A stretch of DNA of 64,000 bases from Semisulcospira habei (lineage: Eukaryota > Mollusca > Gastropoda > Semisulcospiridae). A program made the position numbers and the translations under genes. Shown piece by piece: positions 52,441 through 64,000 of the stretch (positions are counted from its first letter, which is position 1; each line of letters opens with the position of its first letter). Location of the stretch: contig BTPG01000004.1 of assembly GCA_036245525.1 (NCBI GenBank), forward strand, positions 212,482,301-212,546,300, in the 5' to 3' direction. Below the pieces are notes generated by a model. It did no database searches and was not told the DNA's origin. It worked only from the letters and a program-made list of their open reading frames with translations.

Positions 52441-54930
52441 AGGCATGTTTAACAGGGGCTGCCGCTGAAGCTTCTACCGTCTGCACATTCAGCAGTCTTG
52501 TCAAACTCGTGGAAGGTGTACCTCAGGGAGATGTTGTGTCTGATGCTGTTCTTGGTCTACATTAATGACATCAGTACAGCAGTACCAAGGTTCGTCTCGA
52601 ACACCCTCCATGCGGATAACTTTGCAGTGTGGAGTGCAGCAAAACATAAAGAAATAGCATCCTGCAGAATCCAGGATGCTGCCAAAAGTCAGTAGCTGGA
52701 CTGAAAGATAGCCACTCAAACTGAGCTAGACCATCTCTTTTAATCAAATGGAAGAGGTCACCTTGAAACTGGAGACCTTCCAGTACCAAAGACAGGCTTT
52801 ACTGGCAACAAATAAATTACTGGATTCACTTGGAGGCCTCACGTCGAAGCCATGAAAGCTAGAGCTGCGAAAAAAAAGTCTCTGATGAAGAAACTGTTGG
52901 GGACCACATTGGCGCAAATTACAGCATCCTGGCGCAAGCAAACACCAGCTCGGTCAGACCAGTAGTGCGGTACCAAGATACATCGACAACATGAAACACT
53001 GCCTGCAAAACAAAAAAAAAAAAGCCAGGCTTGACAAGATGCAGAACATGGTTCATTCTCATGATGCAGTGACATTCTTAGAGCCATCTGGAGCACACCA
53101 ATTTAGGAAATGGAGGACATTGGGGCCACTGGAACACAGAACAGCACACACGATGAAGAGACTTACTAAACACCACTACTCACAAACCAGATAGGTGAGG
53201 CTAGCGCTGGCAGAAATGTACAACAAACCAAGGGGAATTACTCAGCGCTGGACAACAGTTAGATCCCCTGCCCCCGCCTATCAGGCACCCAATCGCCAGC
53301 CCACAGAAAAATACGCAGGTATAGAATAAGACGATCATTTGCATCTTCAAATAAGATGCATCAGGTCTCTTATATAACCCATGTCTTTCTCCGGAACTTA
53401 GGAAGTAGGCAGGGGAAACATACATACACAAACACGAAGGTGCATTACTATATGTGGTCGGGTAAATACCCTGTATTCCCACAGTAGATGCACAGAACAT
53501 TACACAACAATGTACCGATACAAATTTGCCTCGAGTTATACTGAGATACTCACAAACCAGATAGGTGAGGCTAGCGCTGGCAGAATTGTACAACAAACCA
53601 AGGGGAATTACTCAGCGCTGGACAACAATTAGATCCCCTGCTCCCGCCTATCAGGCACCCAATCGCCAGCCCACAGAGAAATACGCAGGTATAGAATAAG
53701 ACGATCATTTGCATCTTCAAATAAGATGCATCAGGTCTCTTATATAACCCATGTCTTTCTCCGGAACTTAGGAAGTAGGCAGGGGAAACATACATACACA
53801 AACACGAAGGTGCATTACTATATGTGGTCGGGTAAATACCCTGTATTCCCACAGTAGATGCACAGAACATTACACAACAATGTACCGATACAAATTTGCC
53901 TCGAGTTATACTGAGATACAAACCAGATAGGTGAGGCTAGCGCTGGCAGAATTGGTCTTATTCTATACCTGCGTATTTCTCTGTGGGCTGGCGATTGGGT
54001 GCCTGATAGGCGGGGGCAGGGGATCTAACTGTTGTCCAGCGCTGAGTAATTCCCCTTGGTTTACTAAACACCGACAGTACTGGAGACTACAGGAGCAGAG
54101 CAAGAACCGTCAGAAATGCCCAAGTCTGAACCGTCAACTGAAGGTCCTGCAAAGGGCTAAAACTGACGTCCTGGAACCAATCCCAAAGATGTATGAAGAG
54201 CTCTCTTCAGATACCTGGACATCTCGAAAGAGCCTTCTAGACAACATAAACGATGTTCCAGGACTCTTTGCCAAAGGTCGCGGCACTGCACAAAGCTATC
54301 TCGCTGGAGATTATGCACAAGCGCTACCCTCACAACAGCTGTGATCATATCTACACAGGCGGGTCCGCACAAGACGCCATGCGGAATGAAGGAAGTGGTG
54401 TGTGCATCTGTTGTGCAGACCGCACTACTACCTCCCTCTCATTACCGGCAGGAGGCAGCAGCTCCAACTATCGTACAGATCTGCAGGTCTTCAACACAGC
54501 AGCAGCTAGAGTAAGGCAACAGCTTGAACCACTGATCTCCTCACCAGGAAGCTTTAAGATAGACTGGGTGCTAAGTTCACAAAATAGTGCTGCAATGGAT
54601 TCCAGTGCATTCTGGAGTAGCTGGGAATGGAGAGGCTGACAACCTGGCCAAAGCAGGCGCCAGACTACGTAAAGATCACAACCTCCTGTTTAAAAAAAAA
54701 CCCAAGGCACTAAAGCAAATAAGTGATTGGCAACAGCAAAATGGCGGCTGCGGCCCGTGGGCAGACGACATCAACAAACTGAACAGAGGGAGCCAGGCCA
54801 CCATCTTCTATCTACGTACTGATCACTCTGGACTCATCTCGTGAGACTGGGTCATGCGGAAACAGCCCTATGTGCGAATGTGACGTAGAAAATCGGTCCG
54901 CTGGCAGTTCTGACCAGAAGTCACGCCCCT
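52440..54930 (+). mobile_element. LINE with RT and RNase H remnants, split by an insertion
   Basis: RT fragment: EGVPQGDVVS, then (frameshifted) LFLVYINDIS and HADNFAVWSA, where YADD has become HADN. Then KMQNMVHSHDAVTFLEPSGA and HTMKRLTKH, interrupted at 53174. It resumes at 54061 (RQYWRLQEQSKN, SLNRQLKVLQRAKTDVLEP). RNase H follows: HIYTGGSAQDAM, where the usual TDGS Asp is Gly; LQWIPVHSGVAGNGEADNLA; SQATIFYLRTDHSGL. A LINE with RNase H fits the I-like group. Many stops and frameshifts; dead. Confidence 0.85.
53175..54060. mobile_element. Nested 886-bp insertion with 12-bp target duplication
   Basis: Bounded on both sides by TTACTAAACACC (53163-53174 and 54061-54072), and the host LINE frame is continuous if it is removed. 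Inside: two tandem units of 370 bp starting ACTCACAAACCAG (53178, 53548), then a third partial start and an inverted partial copy (53953-54060). The right end is thus the reverse complement of sequence near the left end. Open frames on the - strand are nearly identical across the units, without recognised homology. Confidence 0.85.
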
Positions 54931-55296
54931 GTACACCAAACTCCGAAAACCTGCTGCCGAGCCCTTGACAGAGCACTAATTGGCAGCCAGAACAATATAA
55001 GATTTAAAGACTGCCATTAAGGAATTGAATGTTGCAGAAGAAGAAGGCAAAAAATGGGAGTGGAAGTGGTGATCTCGTGGTGGACATGTGGAAACTTCCG
55101 GTCAAGATGGTGACCGATACAGCCAAACATAACTGAGCTCAGACAATGTTGCTGAAAACTGGACAAACTAAAACATCAGAATGACCGGAACAAGGCGTCA
55201 AACCCGGACAAAAACTCCTGAGAGATACGACGAACCAAGATTGCCCCAGGACAATGAGAAAGAACGATAGAGTGAAGAAAAAAATCCCGACATCCA

Positions 55297-56611
55297 GGGG
55301 CCGGATGCTTAACAGTCTTCTAAATTAAAAGCATTTTAAAGTTAAAATCGTTTTAGTTAACAGAGGTTTTAAAACACCTTTAATCCTGATGCACGACACG
55401 TTTCTAAAAAAATTAACACCGTTTTAGCTAAAAATTGTCTACCGCACTACCTCACCGATATATAAATAAACTGATAAGGGGTTCCTTGAATAGTTCATTC
55501 GCAGTAAAGATTTATAATCACTAGTATGGAGAGAAAATCCCAATGAAAAAAGAAACACGATTAGCAAAGAGAATTAAACCACAATTTATTAATATTTAGG
55601 CCTGTTCAGAATATATACAGAAACAAGTACACAATTTGCAACTTATTTTTTTCTGATAATGAGGATGCAACTGAAGGTATTTCGTGAAACAATAGCTGAC
55701 GAACTGAAAGATCGTAAGACTCAGAACTAACACCTATACGATTGACGTCAATTAACTTTATTGCGTCAAACGACGTCAGTTCTATTCCGGCCAAGATGGC
55801 TGCTCCAAGTCCGGCGGAGACTATTTCGACACATAAAAAACAAACAAAAAGAAAAAAAAAAAACCCCAAACAAACAAATTTTCCGCGGCAGAGGAAGCAG
55901 TCCTGCTACAGGAATATGGAAATAATTAAATACGTGCAGCACAATAACAACAACAACAGCAACAAAAAAAAAAACACCAACAAGAAAAGGGAAAGGCTGT
56001 ATCCACTCGAACTACGCCAGTCTTGGTTTCAAAAGTGACATTTTTGACCGCGAGCTTTACCGACTGCGTTATTGTGTCATTGAAGATAATCTAGCTTATT
56101 ATAATTGTATACAAAGTCAGGTTGTGTTACACCGGCTGACCTCCGCCGATCTCATTGACAATATTTCACTTCCCAAAGCTTTTCAGCCCTTCTCAGCAAA
56201 TCTCAAACGCTGATGTTGTTTGTCGTTATATTCCGTCATACGACGCAACGATCTCTCTTTTCTTCGCGGATGTTGTCGAATTCAATGAAGCGGCTGATTA
56301 AAAATGGCGCCCATTCAGCGTCCATTCAAAAGCGTTTTAGCGCGTTTAGAATAGCTCCGAGCACTTCTAAAGTTACAAGCGAAAATCGTTGCTAAAACAG
56401 TGTTAAACGTTCAGTGCATCGCATCTAAGCGCGCTAAGCACGATTAAAAAAAAACCCGATTTTTAATTTTCACTTTTAAAACTATTTTACAATGTAGACG
56501 TCTGTCGTGCATCGCATCTAAGTGCGCTAAAAACGATTTTTACTAAACGTTTGTAAATTTTCACTTTTAACACTGTTTTAGGAGTTAGAAGGCTATTGTG
56601 CATCCAGCCCC
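55297..56611. mobile_element. TIR element, PIF/Harbinger-like ends
   Basis: Starts GGGGCCGGATGCTTAACAGT and ends with the inverse of GGGGCTGGATGCACAATAGC. The GGGGC-x-x-x-ATGCA start resembles PIF/Harbinger ends. No transposase seen. GCATCGCATCTAAG(C/T)GCGCTAA is repeated near the right end (56418, 56507). It appears to interrupt a low-complexity ORF (55170-55290 and 56615-57100). Confidence 0.55.
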
Positions 56612-57120
56612 AACAGCAGGATAACCGCCGCCACCTGAAGGACAACGGGGAGGAGAGCCTTCAAAATGTTGTAGACCAGCTGAAGGCTACCGTAAGCCTA
56701 CTTACTCAACAAGGCATTAGTGGCTCTCTTGACGGGGCAGGTGCAACGTCTACATCCTGGCTTTAGCAGAGGAGTCGACGTCTCGACCCAAACGGACATC
56801 GAAGACCGACGTGAACTGACCTACGCGGCAGCGGTCAAGTCCACCTCCACGGCCGGGGTCAAGACAGACAAGCTTGCTGGAGCCACTGCAGCTGCTCCGA
56901 CACGTACTCAGGCTAATACTTCTTCTTCTTTATTTCATTTCTCTACCTCAGCTTCCCAAACAAAGGTAAGCGGAATACATGTAAACAAAGAGACAGGAAT
57001 ATCGAAATTTCGAACAAAAAAAACAAAAACAAAAAAAATTCGAGATGACGTCAAATGCCAAAATGCGTCATCACAATCAAAGACCGTAACAATGCCAAGT
57101 CCTTCAGTTGCCATATTCCT
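56612..57120 (+). pseudogene. Possible retroelement ORF1-like fragment
   Basis: Frame pieces SLQNVVDQLKATVSLLTQQG (coiled-coil-like) and VSTQTDIEDRRELTYAAAVK, Ala/Thr-rich. Style recalls LINE ORF1 or Gag linker regions. No diagnostic domain, so the call is tentative. Confidence 0.3.
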
Positions 57121-58780
57121 TCTGCAAATGAAGATAAGTTGCGGCTGATCTCTCTGTTTGTTTGTCTATTTTGACAAAGGGTATTTACCCGAAATATTAA
57201 TAAAGTGTGTTGTACCCGTCTTTTCTAAGCGTGTTTTTTTCTCCGTTGGGTACTTCTTTGCATTTTACACGCTTGGCAGTCACCTTTCTGGTCTGGAATG
57301 CCAAGACAGTCTGAATGACAAGTCCCCATTCCTCAGGAAATTCCTCCATGCATGTTTAATAAGCCTCGATCTGATGCCCAAAAAGTAGAAAAGAATTCCC
57401 CCTGCAGCCAATGGCAAGCCGTAAAAACGGGTCACGTGACTCATTTTCCGCCACAAAAAAGAGCCCATATTTAGACCTCAGAATACGATTTGTGTTGGGT
57501 TTGCTGGAATGGTTTTCTCGGCCAGACGTAAACGACATGGGGGGGTCACGTACATCATTTTGTTCATTGAAACGTGCTATTTTTAGGCTTATCTTCAGTT
57601 TTTGCCGAACACTGGTGATGACGGTTAATTTTTACCTGCAATATAGGTGTACTTTAAGAACGAAAATCACACACAAAATGTATGCAAATTATTAATCGCA
57701 TTTCGATCCGTAATCCATCCGTTCACCATGAATCGAATGCAACCCGTTAATTTGACAACAGTCACTCCGTTCCTTTGTTCTATGCATTTATTCAACCTAC
57801 CCAATTTGCATGTTGACAACGCCAGTGAAGGCGGTCACATTCTCGCCAAGTTTATTCTCACCCAAATGCGAGAAATTATTCCAGGCTACATAAATGTGCA
57901 GGCTGGCTTTCTGTGCGTCCAGTTCATTTATTACAAACTTCCGAGAGTCCGTTTTTAACCAGTTCAGGCTTCCTAAAGCATGACCTTAGAGTAGTAAACA
58001 GAATCAAGCTTGCAGTCATATTCGTACGCAGACCGAAAGCATACGAAACGTAAAAACATCAACAAAGAAATTTTTTTAAATTGTTTTTTGGATAAAGATA
58101 GAATGTCTTCATATTTTAAGTGTATAAATGTTTTTTTTTTAATGAAACGTAAATTCGATGTGGGCACCTTTAAGCGTTCACTCAGAAAAAATTGCTTCAG
58201 ATTTTATTTTGTCCGCTTCACGCAGAGCTATCAATGCGCGTGGTGCGATTCATTCGACCGGCCTGCTTGAAGCGTAATTGAGCAGAATTTGAAGCAAATT
58301 TTACAAGGTAAAGATCTTCACATCATCCTGGTATATGGCAGTAAACGGCTGTTTTAAACAAAAAATGCGCCGGCTGTTGGGTGAGTTTTGATTTCAATCG
58401 GATGATCCTTAGGACGTTAGAGGACATAACTAAACCGGTTTCACATTTTTCTTCAATGCCGGATTCTGTCGTGTTTTTTTTACAAATTGGGGCTAAAATA
58501 GCGCTATCTTTCAAGAAATGAAAATTTATAATAACTTTTAGCGAATGTGTAAAAATCATTTCCGGAGACGTCGTATGAAAATCGCCAGTGGACAGAATTG
58601 CTGCTTGTGTGTGTTGGCTGCTGCTAATGCTATACATGCATGTACCAAGGAGCTACCATTGATGCATAAAGCCACCGTTTCACTGTAGCCAAAACTAGTG
58701 CGTTTGTGTAACCCCCTCCCCCCCCCCCCTTTTTGTTTTCTTTTTTATGTGTTGAGCTATGAGTCTGACATACACTGCAT
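57121..58780. other. No gene seen
   Basis: AT-balanced sequence with short open frames on both strands, none with recognisable motifs or paired splice sites. Confidence 0.5.
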
Positions 58781-58781
58781 T

Positions 58782-59015
58782 ATAGGCACCAAGCTATTCT
58801 GCCACCACAAGGTTCATCCCATCTCTTTTTTGGGGGGGCGGGGGGGGGGGGGGGGGTGTTCTACACACATACTTCATTCAATGCTCTCATCGAGAGGACA
58901 CGTCATCTCTTCACACCGGGGTGTGATACGCTTTGAAAATACTGCACGTGTGTGACTGATACGCCCTGGTACGTTCGCGAGGATGTGTGCGAAAGATAAC
59001 ATGATCAAGGGTGAA
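58782..59015 (+). repeat. Interspersed repeat, inverted relative to 61338-61650
   Basis: A half-arm of hairpin family B (AGGCACCAAGCTATTCTG) and poly-G are followed by CACATACTTCATTCAATGCTC...CGCGAGGATGTGTGCG. The latter returns in reverse complement at 61340-61470. Confidence 0.85.
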
Positions 59016-59048
59016 GTCCTCGCCGCAGAGGCAGACGGAGCCAGACCA

Positions 59049-59470
59049 TAATAATAATAATAATGAATGGTTCTTGTATATGCACAATCTTTTTGTGGCA
59101 AAAACTCATTGCGCTAACACACGCATTCAAACATGACATAGACGATATGAAACATTACAAATAAATAAAAACAGGGCCACGGATCTACGACTGAGGAAAA
59201 GCAAGCTGGAAGAAGTGAGTTTTCAACTGAGCCTTAAACTGAGAGAGAGTAGGGAGATTTCGCAGACAAAAAGGCAGCGAGTTCCAAACTGAAGGTGCAA
59301 TGAAGCTGAATGAGCGTTCACCAACAGTTTTCAAGTTACGTTTCGGAGCCTTCAAAAGTTTAATCTCACTGGAGGACCGCAGAGAACGTGAAGGCTGGTA
59401 TGTGCAGAGTGAAGCAGAAAGGTAAGCCGGGAGAGACCCGTCGAAGTGACGGTATGCCAGAGTTGCCACC
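59049..59470 (-). mobile_element. CR1-like LINE, 3' fragment
   Basis: The - strand frame 59469-59185 reads LRSSSEIKLLKAPKRNLKTV, then FSFIAPSVWNSLPFCLRNLP and TLSQFKAQLKTHFF, the C-terminus of a LINE reverse transcriptase. The 3' tail is (ATT)n, seen as (ATA)n at 59049-59064 on the + strand. Confidence 0.88.
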
Positions 59471-59543
59471 AGACCCTCCAGCTATTTGTGCATAAACGGT
59501 TAATAGCCTCTACCGAAATAGGTAAATTATGGATAGTTTTTTT

Positions 59544-60080
59544 TTAAGCGATAGGCAAGGACGCCCGGATACTCAAGTGCAAGGGATTTTTTTCTGCCAA
59601 ACAATTATAATTTATTTGCTTTTTAAGTTTGGTTTGCATTTCTTTTACAGTCAAAGAGAGACGGATGGGTTGGGAGCCCAGGCTGTTTGCAGCGCCAATT
59701 TGGGCGGCTCTATCTGCAATTTCGTTACCTAGGATGCCAACATGTGAAGGAATCCACTGAAGAGCAGTTTCGATACCTCTACTGGTTAATTGGTGGATTA
59801 TCATATTTATTTCCCTAACGATATTTGGACGTGCGGATTTATCTTTTAATCTGATACTCTGTAAGGCCGCTTTAGAGTTGGTGCAGATAAGGAACTGGTA
59901 CAGCTGCAGTGGAATAGCTAAAACGTGGTTTCAAGCCATCAAAATGGCGGTGAGCTGTGCCGTGCATTAGGACCAGTCCTCACCTAAGCTGTAATAAGAG
60001 GTTTTTTCCCAAAGAAGGGAAAAATATACCGCATCTCACACCGCCGGCATCATTAATAAATCCGTCGGTGTAGGCAATAA
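59544..60080 (-). pseudogene. RNase H fragment of a LINE
   Basis: - strand pieces AYTDGFINDAGGVRCGIFFP, CTNSKAALQSIRLKDKSARP and ALQWIPSHVGILGNEIADRA carry the RNase H order (Asp in YTDG, Ser-Lys-Ala-Ala-Leu, His and Asp in the last motif). A stop and a frameshift lie between the first and second. A different lineage from the RNase H LINE at 54.3 kb. Confidence 0.82.
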
Positions 60081-60239
60081 GGGCATGGGGGAACTTAGAT
60101 TCTAAGTATTCTAGAGTAGTTGCTTTTTGTAGATGTGGGTCACTTTTTTTTTAGTGATGTTGGGGATTTCTGTTTTGATAGTGGCCGTGAGGAGAGTCCA
60201 ATGAGGAAAGGGCGAAGGAGGTAGAGGTTGAATCACAAG

Positions 60240-60710
60240 GGAGCGTCAGCGTTACCTAATCGTACGCAGGAACTAATCCTGTAGCAGACGATACTGATAA
60301 ATAACCAGCCGGAACATTTGACTGCCTGCATCCATAATCCCTATCAGCGGTTGTTACAGTCTTATTTCACAGGTGCATATGGAGTGTGGCTGTCATATGT
60401 ATCGTCTAGTTATTTGTCAGTATCACCTACTACAGAGATAAGTTCGCGTGTAGGCCTACGTAGGGTGAATTTTTGACTGCAGTGTATCTCATGTTCTGTG
60501 TGCACTGGACATGAGTCTGCGTGCCTTGAGCTCACGGAGTTCAAACTCCGCCAACCCAGTGAGCGGTTTGAACGACTTTAGCGGTAATGTATATCAGAGC
60601 CCTAGCTGGGTCCGGGAAAGTTTTCCCAAAACACGTGCGGGACAGAACAAAAAGACGCGACCTCAGCTTTAAACCCTATCCTACGATCGAAAGAAAGTAG
60701 AAATGGTTTA
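60240..60710. other. No gene seen
   Basis: Includes a block near 60260-60310 and an inverted partial match near 60395-60430 (TGTCAGTATC with GATACTGATAAAT). Not identified. Confidence 0.4.
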
Positions 60711-60714
60711 AAGA

Positions 60715-60949
<235 letters not shown>

Positions 60950-61337
60950 GTTCATGTAACCAAAGTTGTAAGAATCTATATCTTACACACAATTTTGTTC
61001 GCAGTTAATCGATGTGAGTTGGTCTTCGACACACACAGAGAAAGCAGCAGAGCCTGCATCGTGGCTTGGCGTAATATATCTTGATGTAATAGTCGTGTTA
61101 CTGTGTAATGTGACGTCAATATTTTTAGATGCGGACAACATTTCCATAAAAGATGACGAAACAGCACAAGGCAAGATACTGACTAGAGTGTCATTCGACA
61201 CCATAAAATGTTGTCAATGACGTGACTGCAAGTAAGCAGAAAGTATGTCAAGGACAAAAGTCGTGTGTGTCCGCAGCTTTTTTTTTGTTGTTGTTCCGGC
61301 TGCAGTTTCAGTGGATCAGAACTTCTGCAAGACACGT

Positions 61338-61650
61338 ATGCGCACACATCCTCGCGAACGTACCAGGGCGTATCAGTCACACACGTGCAGTATTTTCAAA
61401 GCGTATCACACCCCGGTGTGAAGAGATGACGTGTCCTCTCGATGAGAGCACTGAATGAAGTATGTGTGTAGACCCCCCCCCCCCCCCAAAAAAAAAAAAA
61501 AAAAAAAAAAAAGAAAACAAAAAGAAAAAAAAAGAAAGAGAAAAAGAGATGGGATGAACCATAACCCACAAAGTCCCTTCTATATGTCCTCGCTGTCAAG
61601 GGTCTCTACCTTTAGTCTTTGACCTAATTCTGATGTTGAAATATCTCCTA
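61338..61650 (-). repeat. Interspersed repeat, longest copy
   Basis: Reverse complement of both 58795-59010 and 47150-47270, which match its two halves. A poly-C/poly-A tract (61474-61512) marks the joint. Confidence 0.85.
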
Positions 61651-62075
61651 TTGAAAAAGTCTCGCAGATCTGCCAATGCGTCGTTGAGTTCTATAATGGG
61701 CGCAGGACATACGCGTCATTGGTTTGTCAAACATCATTTGTCATGACGTAAGTTTTAGTTTTTGCGTAATTTTATATTTTACGTGATATGAGTTTCACTT
61801 TCGCTTCATAGGCTTGAGCAAATGGTAACAAAACTAGAATTTCACGGTACAATTTCAGTCTCGCTATAATTTGTGTGAAGACATGTTGACGTTGCCTAGC
61901 TACATGATATACTAAGTACACGGGTCACTTGCATGCTCTTGTGAAAGCGCGTCGATGCGTGTGTGCGTGTTAGTGCGAAAAAAAGAAGGGGGTGGGGTGG
62001 GGGTGGGGGAAGAAATGATTCGACTACGTCGAGGAAAACTAGATAGGTTTTACAACCCTGACTACAAATTATCTG

Positions 62076-62174
62076 CATTGACGAGCAAAAGAAATGCGAC
62101 ACCATTGAAATAATCGGAAACGCTGCAGTGTTTCCGATGATTCCGGTGGCGTCGCGTTTCAACCGCTCGTCAGT
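62076..62174. repeat. Hairpin, GACGAGCAAAAGAAATGCGAC family
   Basis: Arms of about 48 bp with some mismatches around CGCTGCAGTG. Related to 49096-49240. It ends 70 bp from the donor of the FUT8-like exon. Confidence 0.8.
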
Positions 62175-62244
62175 GTACATCTTTAAAATGATGCATCATG
62201 AGAAACAAAATCGGCGGAAAGCCTGTGACGCCTTGCACACTTAC

Positions 62245-62448
62245 GTTTGAAGACATCGTGCAGACTAGAAAGTCCGACTGCGCCAGAGAGGGCATGTCTA
62301 GAACCACCCCTCTCATAGACTCCTCGGTGTAGCGAGTCTCATAAGCGGCGAATTGTGAAAACGTGCTGTCGCTGATAAAGGTGAAATCTGAGTCTCTCTC
62401 TTTGCTTGACTTCGCGAACGAAGATTTTATAGGGGTTGCCCACGACGT
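62245..62448 (-). CDS. GT23 alpha-1,6-fucosyltransferase (FUT8-like), one exon
   Basis: A 204-bp exon of 68 codons, phase 0 at both ends. The acceptor is GCCTGCAG and the donor AAC|GTAAGT. It reads FTFISDSTFSQF, then RYTEESMRGVVLDMPSLAQ and SDFLVCTMSSN. FUT8 proteins have F-I-S-D-N-S, R-Y-T-E-x-S-x-R-G-V-x-L-D and D-F-L-V-C-T-x-S-S at the same spacing. By my memory of the family the next residue after SSQ/N is Val, which here would begin the next exon. FUT8 adds core fucose to N-glycans in the Golgi. The first third of the exon is more diverged. Neighbouring exons were not found: upstream ones would be beyond 64 kb, and downstream ones should be on the - strand below 62 kb, so a lone duplicated exon is possible. 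Confidence 0.82.
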
Positions 62449-62549
62449 CTGCAGGCCTCCTCGTGACAGCGGAGGCCAATCTTGGACAGGCAGGTTCGAC
62501 CTGCAGGGGAAGGTCTGGCCAGGGGGCCAAGGGGTCTCTGCCTGACTCA

Positions 62550-64000
62550 AAAGGTGGGGGCTCCAGGGGACGAGTTGCGTTGGTGGTGCGGGTAGTGGGG
62601 AACTCTTACAGCGCCTCCCCCGGGATCACCCAAGTCTAGGGCCTCTTGGCCTTCCGATCGCGAGGCACCCTCGTGTGTAATCCCTCCGGGCTAGCATAGC
62701 ATCCCTCTATCCCAAGACCGCCCGTGCGAGGTCCCTGGCCACATCCTCTCCGAGGTGACCCAAAAAACTGGGCAGCACGAGCCCCCAGGCTAAACAGGGC
62801 GGATCTAGAGGAGAGAACCTCGAAAATTAATCATTGTCCTGCTGCCTTGCAGGCCTGGCCGCTTGGCTGCGGAAACGCTAAGGGAGGAAAACCCTGATAT
62901 CAAAGCCCCCGCGTCTCCGGGGAAGGTTTTTGAGCCTGAGACTAGGACAAGGACAGTCTGATATAAAACCTACGACCCGAGGACCTCAATGCCATCGTCC
63001 CAGCGTGCTAGGCCATGGCAGACGAACCAAGGGTTTAAAGGGTGGGGCCAGTACTGCGCACACTGCACTCCACCAAAAAGCTCCACCGCGCAGGCTTTAG
63101 GAAACGTCCACGGACCATGAAGAAAAAACATAGATGCCGCAACTCAGAACCCCAGAAATCTGAGTACCTGTAGAGCAAATAGCAAAGGAATAACAGTTCT
63201 GTCGTTATATGGCCGGGTTTTTTTTCTTCGAAAAGCGAGAATTTTAATTGTGAGATGATTTCCTCAAAAAAATTAACCTGCTGGCTTTTTGCCAAGCAAC
63301 AGCAGAGTTGGTCAGTGTGGATGTTTGCATTTCGATTCAAGCCATCTTTATCAGCTTCGCTGCAGTGGCGGATCCAGGGTCAGCCCTGGCAATTTTTTTT
63401 TATGGTGGTGGAGGGTTCGTTGTTTTTTTTTAAATATTTTTTTAAATTTTTTTTTATTTTAGTGGATGGTTGGTTAGGTTGTTTTCATTTTAGTGGTGTT
63501 TGGTTGGTTGGTTGATGAGATTTCTTTTCATCGCAGCACGCAGTCTTCTTAACCTTTCTTGTCCTCTCTTACGTACAGAATCAGTGGGTGGGCCTAATGT
63601 GTCGAGACTAGTCAAATAACCTCAGTTCGCACTAAATACTTGTACCCAGTCATAGCCTTTCAGCCAGAAACACTGAGAGCGTCAAGTACACTTGCATCAA
63701 AGGGGTTCATGAAAGTAGTATCTCTCACTCAGCATCGCATCCTCACTCCGATGCAGCAATATGTGTTGGCTGAGTGTTGGTCCACCCCAGTTGCGGGTGA
63801 GAATTCAGTCCCTGCTGACATAAGGATCCTCAGTAGAACCATATAGTTTCATGCGCCCCTACAGGCAAAGGGGCTAATGAAAAGCTATACATCTTGATGT
63901 AAAAAACTATTTAAATTTCCAAAAATTTCAGTAGCTCGCTTGAGCTTGCCCTTAGCACCACGTGAATGTTCTGTGTTTATGTATAGTGTGTGAGGGAATG
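62550..64000. other. GC-rich stretch then unremarkable sequence, no gene seen
   Basis: 62560-63010 is GC-rich, without a long frame, and may be the 5' part of a retroelement. After 63370 the sequence is T-rich (GGTTGGTTGG at 63488-63502). No exon was recognised. Confidence 0.45.

Noticed and set aside
53201..53921. Two nearly identical - strand frames as a duplicated gene
   Set aside because: They are the same strand of tandem 370-bp units in a mobile insert. No domain or conserved start.
60976..61220. Overlapping frames on both strands as a further FUT8 exon
   Set aside because: Neither matches the expected FUT8 sequence after the SSQ/N-Val junction, and no acceptor in the right phase was seen.

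Overview
This is a eukaryotic, repeat-saturated window. It has split genes with GT-AG introns of 1 to 17 kb, many long (CT)n, (GT)n and (TA)n tracts, numerous LINE fragments, foldback elements and an LTR retrotransposon. LINE diversity, repeat style and intron layout suggest a lophotrochozoan animal, probably a mollusc (gastropod-like). The taxon is inferred, not proven.

Host genes. One gene can be followed across the window: five consecutive exons on the + strand (6886-6992, 10940-11105, 27799-28005, 29203-29310, 39126-39350). They keep phase at every junction and encode the last 270 residues of a GT10 alpha-1,3-fucosyltransferase. The 5' exons (cytosolic tail, membrane anchor, stem) lie left of the window. 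On the - strand at 62245-62448 is one exon of an unrelated fucosyltransferase, the GT23 alpha-1,6 (FUT8-like) family. The two genes converge. A possible first exon of an unknown nuclear protein lies at 4191-4402 (-), inside a duplicated segment.

Mobile DNA. The 16.7-kb fucosyltransferase intron (11106-27798) and the one before it hold four same-strand copies of one LINE lineage at 10.3-10.7, 14.1-15.8, 15.9-19.1 and 19.9-26.6 kb. Each copy is bounded on both sides by (CT)n. Each ends in a (GT)n-rich 3' UTR with a short conserved stem, then AATAAA and a pentamer or tetramer tail. The last copy has an intact 936-aa endonuclease/reverse transcriptase and an ORF1 with a coiled coil plus an SGNH-esterase domain, broken by a 194-bp tandem duplication. 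Other LINE remnants lie at 9.2-10.0, 11.6-12.6, 13.1-13.4, 36.7-37.4, 52.4-54.9 and 59.0-60.1 kb.

The 9.8-kb intron 29311-39125 holds, on the - strand, a decayed gene (32734-35168) with zinc fingers, a tyrosine-recombinase-like domain and a Myb-like tail. Downstream of the GT10 gene are a 45-bp minisatellite rich in TGACGT, a deleted Gypsy-like LTR element (43134-46767) whose LTR carries a minisatellite, and a LINE split by a nested insertion (53175-54060).

At small scale, several families of short near-perfect hairpins recur through the window. A large inverted repeat (1-720 and 2340-3090) and a 1.4-kb duplication (3.2-4.7 and 50.0-51.4 kb) complete the picture.
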